From Candidatus Zixiibacteriota bacterium (GTDB taxonomy: Bacteria > Zixibacteria > MSB-5A5 > GN15 > FEB-12): 64,000 bases of DNA. This document shows, one piece after another, positions 21,276 to 28,941 of the stretch (the stretch's first letter is position 1; each line of letters starts with the position of its first letter). The notes under the pieces were generated by a model. It had not been told where the DNA came from and searched no databases. It was given only the letters and a program-made list of their open reading frames with translations. A program made the position numbers and the translations under genes. The stretch covers positions 1-64,000 of the forward strand of contig JAOUBJ010000007.1 of the NCBI GenBank assembly GCA_029860345.1, given 5' to 3'.

Positions 21276-23858
21276 TTGGAAGCACCAAAGGTCTTTATTA
21301 GTTACAGCCACAAGGACGAAGCCTGGAAGGAACGCCTGGTAACCCAGTTGAATGTGTTGGGTGAACAAGGGCTTCTGGACATCTGGGATGATACGCGTAT
21401 AGACGGAGGAGACGATTGGTTTCCCAAAATCCAGGAAGCGATGGAGTCAGCCGCTGTAGCTATCTTGCTGGTCTCCGCAGACAGCCTCACGTCCAAGTTC
21501 ATTCTGCGCAAGGAAGTTCCACCCCTGCTGGAGCGTCGAGCCAAAGAAGGGCTCCTACTCCTACCGCTGATCGTTCGGCCTTGTCCATGGCAAGAGGTGT
21601 CCTGGTTGGCACGGCTTCAGGCTCGACCAAGGAAAGGCAAACCCTTGATCACCATGCCGGATGCTGATGCCGAGACCGCGTTGTCGGACTTGGCAACAGA
21701 AATTCTGCATCTTGTAAAGCGGACCGGAACGGATTCCGCAACCGACATGACTGTCACTGCGGCCCAGTCTGCGGACCCTGAGTCGCCGGGAATCCAAACC
21801 GTTGTCCATAACCTTCCTTTTGCGCAGAACGCCAACTTTACCGGTCGGGAAAACATCCTCGAACGTATTGAAAGTACCTTCGGACAGGAAGGTGCGGTGG
21901 CCATTACCCAACCGCAGGCGATTCATGGTCTGGGTGGGATCGGCAAAACACAGATCGCCCTTGAATTTGCTCATCAACACCTGAGTCAGTTTAAGTATGT
22001 CTTTTGGCTGGGAGCAGAGAATGAGGCGACGATCTCCAAGTCGCTGGGTGAGGTGGCGGCCCTCCTTGATCTACCCCAGCGGCATGAAAAAGAGAAAGCG
22101 GTCCTAGTAGCCGCAGTCCGCTCATGGTTTGAGACTCATAACAACTGGCTGCTGATATTCGACAACGCCGAAGACGCCGCCTCAGTTCAATCATATCTTC
22201 CCCGCACTCAGTCAGGCTGTGTCATCATCACAACCCGGGCCTCGGCCATGGGCGGCATAGCCCAACCGGTCGAGGTGGATGAACTCGACCCGGATTCGGC
22301 TGTTAAGTTTCTGTTCAAGCGAGCCGCTATCAAGAAGCCTGATAGTAGTCAAAAGAGTGTCGCCCGAGAGATATGCCATCGTTTTGGGTACATGCCTTTG
22401 GCTATCGATCATGCCTCTGCTTACCTGGAGGAGACCAAGTGCTCTCTGGAAAACTACGCAAAGTACCTGGACAAACATGGTGTCAAAATCCTTCAAGGCA
22501 AGCAATATGCCTCGGCGGCGTATGGCAAGAAAACGGTGGAGGCAACCTGGGCCATATCAATTGAGAGATTAAAAGAAACGAACCCGTCGGCGGTGGCGTT
22601 GTTGACCGCGTCGTCCTATCTGGCTCCGGACGACATCCCGATCGGATTGTTCAAGGCTGATCCGGAATCGCTACCTGACTCACTTAAGAAACTGGTAACC
22701 GAAGATCATCTGTTCGATCAGACGCTGGGGGAGCTACAAAAGTTCTCGCTGATACGACGGAGGCAGGGGGAAGATACCTTCAGTATGCATAGGTTGGTCC
22801 AATCGGTCATTCGTGAATCACAGGATGAAGACGAAAGCAAGGCTTGGCTGAACAGTCTGCTCGGCTGCCTTAAAGCATCCACTCCCGCTGTGAACGATTT
22901 TCACAATTGGCCTGTGCTGGAAAGTCTATCGTCTCATGCAGCATCTCTTTTCACCGAGGCCGACAAGCTCAACCACCAAACGGAAATACTTGGTAGGCTG
23001 TTAAACGAGTTCGCCTATTATTTGGATGATCGGGCTGACTATGCAGCCGCGGAGCCGCTCTACCAAAGGGCGCTCAAGATCGATGAAGACCTACTGGGGC
23101 CGGATCATCCTGATGTAGCCACTTCTTTGAACAATCTGGCAGAGTTGTACAGAGTCCTGGGGCGATTTGCCGAGGCGGAGCCGCTCTACTTACGGGCGCT
23201 TATGATCAGTGAAGAAGCACTCGGGCAAGATCATCCCTATGTCGCGATCTGGTTGAACAATCTGGCGTTGCTGTACGACTCCCAAGGGCGATATGAAGAG
23301 GCAGAGCCGTTGTACTTACGGGCGCTTAAGATAACTGAGAAGGCACTGGGGCCAGATCACTCCAAAGTCGCCACCCGATTGAACAATCTGGCGGCCTTGT
23401 ACGATTCCCTTGGACGATATGAAGAGGCGGAGCCGATGTACAAAAGGGCGCTTGAGATTAATGAGAAGGCACTGGGAGGCGATCACCCCAGAGTGGCGGC
23501 CGGTTTGAACAATCTGGCATTACTTTATGACAACCAGGGTCGTTATGCCGAGGCGGAGTCGATGTACAAACGGGCTCTCAAGATCGATGAGCAAGCGCTC
23601 GGGTCCGAACATCCTGATCTCGCCACCGATTTGAACAATCTGGCCGAGTTGTACCGATCCCAGGGGCGACATGCGGAGGCGGAGCCGCTATTCCTACAGG
23701 CTCTGTTGATTTTCCAATCTGTTCTAGGAGAGACACATCCCAATACCATAGCGGTGCTTAGGAACATAGCGATATTCTATCACGAATGGGGTAAGAAAGA
23801 CGAGGCAGCCGAGTATGCTCAGTTGGCCGAACAGGCCAAGACGGAGGGCTCCTCGTGA
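21276..23858 (+). CDS. TIR-NB-ARC-TPR protein (STAND NTPase, probable defence or signalling sensor)
   Basis: The gene encodes 860 residues and starts at TTG 21276, with GAAGGA 6 nt upstream. Residues 1-150 are a TIR domain beginning V-F-I-S-Y-S-H-K-D; Glu80 in the S-K-F-I-L-R-K-E segment is in the position of the NADase Glu of active TIR domains. Residues about 180-500 are an NB-ARC ATPase: Walker A G-L-G-G-I-G-K-T (218-225), Walker B W-L-L-I-F-D-N (291-297), I-I-T-T-R (318-321), the GLPL-like G-Y-M-P-L-A (371-376) and the M-H-R-L-V-Q motif (504-509). Residues about 585-850 hold six 42-residue TPRs of kinesin-light-chain type. This layout matches bacterial STAND sensors in which a repeat domain senses a trigger and TIR acts as effector. 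It stands alone between palindrome-rich tracts. Confidence 0.93.
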   Translation: MEAPKVFISYSHKDEAWKERLVTQLNVLGEQGLLDIWDDTRIDGGDDWFPKIQEAMESAAVAILLVSADSLTSKFILRKEVPPLLERRAKEGLLLLPLIVRPCPWQEVSWLARLQARPRKGKPLITMPDADAETALSDLATEILHLVKRTGTDSATDMTVTAAQSADPESPGIQTVVHNLPFAQNANFTGRENILERIESTFGQEGAVAITQPQAIHGLGGIGKTQIALEFAHQHLSQFKYVFWLGAENEATISKSLGEVAALLDLPQRHEKEKAVLVAAVRSWFETHNNWLLIFDNAEDAASVQSYLPRTQSGCVIITTRASAMGGIAQPVEVDELDPDSAVKFLFKRAAIKKPDSSQKSVAREICHRFGYMPLAIDHASAYLEETKCSLENYAKYLDKHGVKILQGKQYASAAYGKKTVEATWAISIERLKETNPSAVALLTASSYLAPDDIPIGLFKADPESLPDSLKKLVTEDHLFDQTLGELQKFSLIRRRQGEDTFSMHRLVQSVIRESQDEDESKAWLNSLLGCLKASTPAVNDFHNWPVLESLSSHAASLFTEADKLNHQTEILGRLLNEFAYYLDDRADYAAAEPLYQRALKIDEDLLGPDHPDVATSLNNLAELYRVLGRFAEAEPLYLRALMISEEALGQDHPYVAIWLNNLALLYDSQGRYEEAEPLYLRALKITEKALGPDHSKVATRLNNLAALYDSLGRYEEAEPMYKRALEINEKALGGDHPRVAAGLNNLALLYDNQGRYAEAESMYKRALKIDEQALGSEHPDLATDLNNLAELYRSQGRHAEAEPLFLQALLIFQSVLGETHPNTIAVLRNIAIFYHEWGKKDEAAEYAQLAEQAKTEGSS

Positions 23859-24396
23859 ACGCGTAGGGTGGGGGCTCGTCTCCCACCAACAGAAGCCACT
23901 TGTGGCCGGCGGACACAAGGCCCGCCGCTACGCGATGGATTGGCGTAGTCGAGTTGCAGTGTTGTGTCAGGTCTTGAGAAACAGTAGGTCGAAACCCCTG
24001 TGGTTTCGACATCACGCGCTTCGCGTGATTCTTGTCTTCAACTGCCCCGGTAGCCGCTTTGAATGTTGTGTCGGGTCTTGGACGCGCCGGAGGCGCGGGT
24101 GTGACCCGACACAGGCAAGCCTGGTTATCGCTCTTCGCGCGCCACCCTTGGTCAGATACTATCCAGAGAATTGTGCCGGCTCGACCGGCCGGCAGGTCAC
24201 ATCCCGCCAAGGCGGGACAAGACCTGCCGCAACGTCCCGGCCCACACTTTCACCACCATCTCCCCCCAGAACGCGGCCAAGCGACCCTCTATAAAGTAGG
24301 GCGGGTCCGTCTTCGAACCCGCCAAAGCTGGAAAACACGGCTTGACCGTGTCAGGACCGCAAGGGTCCTGACCTACTATCAATAAAGGAACAACCA
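23859..24396. repeat. Palindrome-rich intergenic region after the TIR gene
   Basis: No gene is seen before 24397. Structures include a CGGCGGACACAAG-CCCGCCGCTACGCG phrase (about 23907-23935, seen again near 38937), GTCGAAACC/GGTTTCGAC (23988-24010), a TGTCGGGTC/GACCCGACA pair around a GGCGCGC-like centre (24077-24115), an ACACGG/CCGTGT hairpin with A-tract (24332-24352) and GTCAGGACC/GGTCCTGAC (24350-24372). Confidence 0.7.
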
Positions 24397-24534
24397 ATGG
24401 CAACCAGCGCACAACAAAACACCCCCTACCCCGAACAACTTCCGAATCACCATCGACCCTGTTGTTCAATTACAAGGATGCACAACCCGAAGCCATTTGC
24501 GCACTGTCGGGCGTGGTCTCAAATCCTCTCTTGA
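24397..24534 (+). CDS. Short open frame with a good ribosome binding site, possible gene remnant
   Basis: AAAGGAA lies 6 nt before ATG 24397, and 45 codons run to TGA at 24532. The first 20 residues (M-A-T-S-A-Q-Q-N-T-P-Y-P-E-Q) look like a normal cytoplasmic start; the rest is rich in Cys, His and Arg and looks non-coding. This suggests the 5' end of a lost gene, cut by a repeat, rather than a working small protein. Confidence 0.25.
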   Translation: MATSAQQNTPYPEQLPNHHRPCCSITRMHNPKPFAHCRAWSQILS

Positions 24535-24690
24535 TATGGAGTTAAACCAAAGGGCTGGTTGCCGTCCTCAGAAAAAGTAAAAATACGCAAAACAAACCCA
24601 TTTGCCCTCAATCTTGTAGGGCAGGATCCCTGTGATCCTGCCAATTCCTGGGTGGCCGTCTCAAACCTTGTTTGGGGCGGGTATGTGAGA

Positions 24691-24725
24691 GTGAAAAGAT
24701 CACCCCCAAAGCGGCTTTGAGGGTG
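24691..24725 (-). terminator. Intrinsic terminator after the G-x-D-x-Y repeat protein gene
   Basis: Minus strand CACCCTCAAAGC (24725-24714) pairs with GCTTTGGGGGTG (24712-24701), then ATCTTTTCAC follows. It sits 24 nt after the stop at 24749. A related GGCCGTCTCAAACCTTGTTTGGGGCGGG palindrome lies just to the left (24652-24681). Confidence 0.65.
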
Positions 24726-24748
24726 CCACCCAGATCGAAAAAGACTCG

Positions 24749-26899
24749 TCAATCCCAGCGAAAGAACTCCGGGACCGTGCCGTTGTCCGTGTCGATACCA
24801 ACGCCGAAATTGTCCGCGCCAAAAGTCGAGTCGGATCGCGTCGGCTGCAACCAGAGTTTGTTGTTCGTGGCGACCGGATGTTCGGTCTCAGAGTCTTCAT
24901 CGAACTCGTAATACTGATCGGCGCCACCTATGTCGATAAACGCACCGAACGATTTGGCATAAGTGTAATAGGGCGTCAACTTCGACGGTTTCAGATAGTC
25001 CGGGCGGAAAGTCGCCTCGCCCAATCCGGGCGTCCCCTTGCCGAGATAGTAGGCGTCGTCGCCGCCGATATCGACCAGAAAAGCGTTGGACCGAATCTGC
25101 GCCAGGCCCATCGAGATCATTTTGGCCCGATAGACATCGTCGCCGTTCAGGTTGATCAAGAAGGCGTTGGTATAGTCCCACCCGAAACCGAGCGCAGCGC
25201 CGGCCGTCTCGAAAAGTTCGTGGCGGTCGTGACCGTTTTCATCGAGCAGGATACCGTTGCAATAGTGCGCGCCGGACCCCTGCGTGAAGTAGCACGACTC
25301 ATATATATCATCACCGTGCCGATCAACAGCGATTCCGGTGGCAAACCAGTAGCCGACACCAAGGGTCCAGTTGCCGGAGTAGTAATGGTCATCGCCGTGG
25401 ATATCGATAATCGCACCCAACCCACCGGCCCAGGCGTGACCGTCGGAACCATCGCCGCGCCGACCGAACCCGGCTCCCTGGGCGTTGTTGCCGTTGATCT
25501 TGTGCTCCGAGTGGTAGTCGCCACGATTAAAGTTTTCGGAGAACGGTTCGGCTGTGTATTTATCGCTACCACCAAATGACGCACAGACACCAACGCCACC
25601 GCCGACACCACCCATCCCCTGTCCATCGCCGTAAAGATAGTAGGTGTCGTCACCCAGTCCGTCCAGACAGAGACCTATCCCGAAATAACCGGCCCCCTGC
25701 GCCGAGAGATCAGCTTGGTATGAATCATTACCTTCGCGGTCGAGCAGCACGCCGACTCCGAACAACCCGGCACCTTGAGCTAAGGTGGTGCCATAGTATT
25801 GATCGTTCCCCTTGCTATCAAGCAGCAGCCCGACGCCGAGCAACCCCACCCCGGCCGATGGAGCCGTCAGGTAGGCCCGGTCGCCGTAGACGTCATCGCC
25901 ACCCAGGTCGAGCACGACCGAGATCGGGTTATTCAACGAAGCTGTCGCGCCGGGCGATCCCGGATAATGAGTGTCGCGACCGAAGTCGATTATCAACAAG
26001 CTGCTGGTGGCGTCACATTCGTAGAAGCCCAGAAAAGGACCCGCGAACATGGACAGATGACCGAACGGTGTATTGATCCGAAATTCGAATTCGTCCGGGA
26101 TCTGATCAACCAGACCAATCAAACCAGCCTCGGCCTGTTCGACTGCGGCGGCCACTTTCAGCGCCGCATAATGCAACGACGGCCAGTCGATACTTTTGGC
26201 CAGATCGTCCAACTCCGGATAGTAAACCATCCCGTCCGCCTGGGTGTCCGAAAGGTCGCGAATGCTGAAGGCTCGGTACATGTCCTCATGGTCGCAGTTG
26301 CGGAAAGCCAGGTTACGCCAGCGTATGGCATCGGTCAAGTTGATCAGTAGTTGAGCAACAACTAATCTGACAGTGTCCGGCAAGCCTGCGCTCTGGTCCC
26401 GTATCTCTTGTTTGTAATCCGGCCAGTCCGATTTGGCGCCGAAAGTATGAAACTCAGTCGACCGTCCGGCCAGCGCAAAAAGATTGTCGATAGCAGTGAC
26501 CATCGGTTCATCGCCGGTCGGCGGACCGAGCAGATTGGCCGAGTAGGACCTGAAACCGCCCAGCTTCTTGTCGACGCCGAGATTGTAGGTCAGTTTGTAG
26601 AGGCCATCGTGTGCGCTATCGGAGTAAGCCGGATCAAGGTAGAACTCAACGGTGTTGGCCATCACTGTTGCATAGTCAATGAGCTTCAGGGGTTCGGCAA
26701 AGAGGGCATCAAACGATGTCAACCGGTGGGGGACATCGAGCGGAAAACGATTCCAATATCCGGTCGGTCGATAGCCGAGATCGGCCCGGCTGAACCCAAC
26801 TTCACTCAGAACACGGTCGAGGATGTCGGGAGGTTGCTGGGGATGAACGCCGGTTGAGGTTAAAAGCAAAATGCAAATTATGAGTGTTAGATGCTTCAT
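24749..26899 (-). CDS. Exported protein with eleven D-x-x-G-x-D-x-Y repeats
   Basis: The gene encodes 716 residues with a signal peptide (M-K-H-L-T-L-I-I-C-I-L-L-L-T-S). Residues about 30-310 form a mostly helical N-terminal domain that I do not recognise. From about residue 330 a unit is repeated eleven times: small and Gly-rich turns, three hydrophobic residues, then D-x-x-G-x-D-x-Y (for example L-L-L-D-S-K-G-N-D-Q-Y), often followed by Q-G-A-G. Some units are separated by about 24 residues, others by more. The regular Asp/Gly/Asp pattern resembles calcium-binding beta-roll or beta-solenoid repeats such as RTX, but the spacing differs, so calcium binding is an inference. No dockerin or sorting domain is present. 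It is divergent from the propeller-type gene at 27141. Confidence 0.8.
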   Translation of the reverse strand: MKHLTLIICILLLTSTGVHPQQPPDILDRVLSEVGFSRADLGYRPTGYWNRFPLDVPHRLTSFDALFAEPLKLIDYATVMANTVEFYLDPAYSDSAHDGLYKLTYNLGVDKKLGGFRSYSANLLGPPTGDEPMVTAIDNLFALAGRSTEFHTFGAKSDWPDYKQEIRDQSAGLPDTVRLVVAQLLINLTDAIRWRNLAFRNCDHEDMYRAFSIRDLSDTQADGMVYYPELDDLAKSIDWPSLHYAALKVAAAVEQAEAGLIGLVDQIPDEFEFRINTPFGHLSMFAGPFLGFYECDATSSLLIIDFGRDTHYPGSPGATASLNNPISVVLDLGGDDVYGDRAYLTAPSAGVGLLGVGLLLDSKGNDQYYGTTLAQGAGLFGVGVLLDREGNDSYQADLSAQGAGYFGIGLCLDGLGDDTYYLYGDGQGMGGVGGGVGVCASFGGSDKYTAEPFSENFNRGDYHSEHKINGNNAQGAGFGRRGDGSDGHAWAGGLGAIIDIHGDDHYYSGNWTLGVGYWFATGIAVDRHGDDIYESCYFTQGSGAHYCNGILLDENGHDRHELFETAGAALGFGWDYTNAFLINLNGDDVYRAKMISMGLAQIRSNAFLVDIGGDDAYYLGKGTPGLGEATFRPDYLKPSKLTPYYTYAKSFGAFIDIGGADQYYEFDEDSETEHPVATNNKLWLQPTRSDSTFGADNFGVGIDTDNGTVPEFFRWD

Positions 26900-26984
26900 G
26901 GTCGGCTGCCTTATGGAAACTGGTTCTCTTTGTTAACTATAGGCAGCCCGCCGTGTGTAGACAAGCAAACAGTTTGGTTATGAT

Positions 26985-27012
26985 CTGGTTCGCCGCTCAC
27001 AAAGCGAACCAG
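26985..27012. promoter_or_regulatory. Inverted repeat in a divergent promoter region
   Basis: CTGGTTCGC (26985-26993) and GCGAACCAG (27004-27012) form a perfect 9-bp inverted repeat with a 10-nt centre. It lies between the divergent genes that start at 26899 and 27141, so it could be a regulator site or an RNA hairpin. No T-run follows. Confidence 0.4.
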
Positions 27013-27140
27013 CAAAACTAAACATTTTGCAGGATATCTACGTCTAAAGAACCAGCGACAGAGAACCTCACGCGATAGCCCCGCAACCCTCGGTCGATCC
27101 AGGCCCGGATCGACCAACGAAGAGAGACACAGGTGAAACC

Positions 27141-28856
27141 ATGAACCAATCGATCACGGCAGTCGGCCTGTCGCTGATTCTGGCCATGTCTGCTTCGGCT
27201 CAGTTGGCCAATCCGGAAACGGTCATTTACGATTACGCCAATCAGCGCTACTTGGTATCGAACATGTCCAACGGCAACATCGTGGCAATTGACCATGACG
27301 GCTCCTATACCGTCTTCAATTCTCTTCTGAGTTCCGTTTATGGGATGACAATTGCCGACAACACGCTGTACGTATCATCAAACGACCCCGCTCTGAACGG
27401 AATAGTCGGCTTTGACCTGACCACGTCGGAGATGACCACACATTGGAACGTGACGACGATGCAGGGCGGCAACGGCATGACCGCCGATAGCTCCGGTAAC
27501 ATCTACATTGCCGACACCGGCGGTAGCCGGATTATCAAGGTACGCACCAGCGACGGCGAGTCATCGCAATTCGCCGTGATATCTATCCCCAACGCCGTTT
27601 ACTTCGACTACCTGAACAACCGCTTGCTGGTGGCCTCCAACGTCTGGCCTTCGTCTATATACGCTGTCGACATGGCGGACTCATCGGTGTCTCAGGTTAC
27701 GGCAATCAGCGGACAGTATTCCGGGATAGCTCAGGATCAGATGCAGAACACCTATCTTGCCTTTTTCGCGCAGGACAATATCATACGTCTCGACAGCACG
27801 CTGACCGGGTCGGGCGAACTGGTGGCAGGCAGCCACAACGGTCCGGAAGGTATCTTCTTTAACCGTCGCACCAGCACGTTGGTGATTCCCAGCCTTCTGG
27901 CCAACCAGGTGGACTTTGTCCCGATGGATATCGACCTCTGGTTCTCAAGCGATACGTCTGCAGGCTGGGCGCCCTACGATGTTCAATTCGACGGTGGGTC
28001 CATCTATGATGTAGAGTCGTGGGCATGGGATTTTGGTGACGGTGATTCTGCTTTTGTTGCCTCGCCGACACATACTTTTGATACGCCGGGCCTTTACGAT
28101 GTAGCCCTTCAGGTTGTCTCAACGACCGGTGACACCGCGCTACGAGTCTATCCAAACCAGGTTTTCGCACTGGCCGACTCGGTTTGGATGGATGATGCCG
28201 AGTATACACCCGACAACGCTATCGAAGTGGTCATCCACGCCCGCAACAGTGTTCCCTTGTATGAGTTTCAGGTTGCGTTGACCTACGCAACGGGTGATCT
28301 CGAACTCGTATACGATTCATTCTCCACCACCGGTTGTCGCACCGACTGGTATGATGGCAAGATTCAGTCGCAGTATGTGCCGTCGAGCAAGAAGTGTACT
28401 TTCAAGCTGCGCCCGCGTGGCTCGGGGGCGCCACTGTACGACCAACCCGGCAGCGGTCCCGTTCTGAAGCTTTACTTCCACGCTGCCGGCGCCACCGAGG
28501 GTGAGCAGACAACAATCGATCTGACCGGCTATGATGCCCAGCACATGCCGAAATTCACGGCCAATGGTCTGGTATATGCGCCGGTTACAACCAACGGTAC
28601 AGTGACATACCCGGCTTGCTGTCAAGGTATCCGCGGTAATGTCGACGACGACCCGTCCGATCAGATTGATATAGCCGATCTGGTCTATCTGGTGGATTTC
28701 ATGTTCGCTGGCGGCGCCGAACCGGTCTGCTACCCGGAGGCTAACATCGATGGCGATGCCGTCGGCGATGCTTTCAAACAGTTAACGATTTCGGATTTGG
28801 TTTACCTGGTCGACCACATGTTTAACGGTGGACCTGCGCCGCCGCTCTGTCCGTAA
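27141..28856 (+). CDS. Exported beta-propeller, PKD, cohesin-like and dockerin-like protein
   Basis: The gene encodes 571 residues with a signal peptide ending A-S-A-Q and AGGTGA before the start. Residues 25-265 are SMP-30/NHL-like propeller repeats (for example M-T-A-D-S-S-G-N-I-Y-I-A-D-T-G). A PKD domain at about 268-340 has W-A-W-D-F-G-D-G-D. Residues about 345-490 resemble a cohesin-like Ig fold (F-Q-V-A-L-T-Y near the start, G-P-V-L-K-L-Y-F-H-A in the middle). The end, about 495-571, is a pair of dockerin-type calcium loops, D-I-A-D-L-V-Y-L-V-D-F-M-F and I-S-D-L-V-Y-L-V-D-H-M-F, interrupted by a Cys-containing spacer. It has no NPFNP sorting domain. The role is unknown; it is probably at the cell surface or secreted. 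Confidence 0.85.
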   Translation: MNQSITAVGLSLILAMSASAQLANPETVIYDYANQRYLVSNMSNGNIVAIDHDGSYTVFNSLLSSVYGMTIADNTLYVSSNDPALNGIVGFDLTTSEMTTHWNVTTMQGGNGMTADSSGNIYIADTGGSRIIKVRTSDGESSQFAVISIPNAVYFDYLNNRLLVASNVWPSSIYAVDMADSSVSQVTAISGQYSGIAQDQMQNTYLAFFAQDNIIRLDSTLTGSGELVAGSHNGPEGIFFNRRTSTLVIPSLLANQVDFVPMDIDLWFSSDTSAGWAPYDVQFDGGSIYDVESWAWDFGDGDSAFVASPTHTFDTPGLYDVALQVVSTTGDTALRVYPNQVFALADSVWMDDAEYTPDNAIEVVIHARNSVPLYEFQVALTYATGDLELVYDSFSTTGCRTDWYDGKIQSQYVPSSKKCTFKLRPRGSGAPLYDQPGSGPVLKLYFHAAGATEGEQTTIDLTGYDAQHMPKFTANGLVYAPVTTNGTVTYPACCQGIRGNVDDDPSDQIDIADLVYLVDFMFAGGAEPVCYPEANIDGDAVGDAFKQLTISDLVYLVDHMFNGGPAPPLCP

Positions 28857-28875
28857 CAGCGACGGAGACCAGAAA

Positions 28876-28903
28876 AAGGGACAGCCCTGATGGGCTGTCC
28901 CTT
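28876..28903. terminator. Bidirectional terminator between convergent genes
   Basis: AAGGGACAGCCC (28876-28887) and GGGCTGTCCCTT (28892-28903) form a perfect 12-bp stem with a 4-nt loop, 20 nt after the 28856 stop. The minus strand reads on as TTTCTGG and the plus strand as CATTAG, so it is better for the minus-strand gene ending at 28942 but can serve both. Confidence 0.85.
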
Positions 28904-28941
28904 CATTAGTGTACATCGTTGTATTTCCAAAAAGGTATCGG

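Noticed and set aside
24519-24752. Minus-strand open frame of 77 codons after the solenoid gene
   Set aside because: It covers the terminator and a palindromic repeat and has no supporting features.
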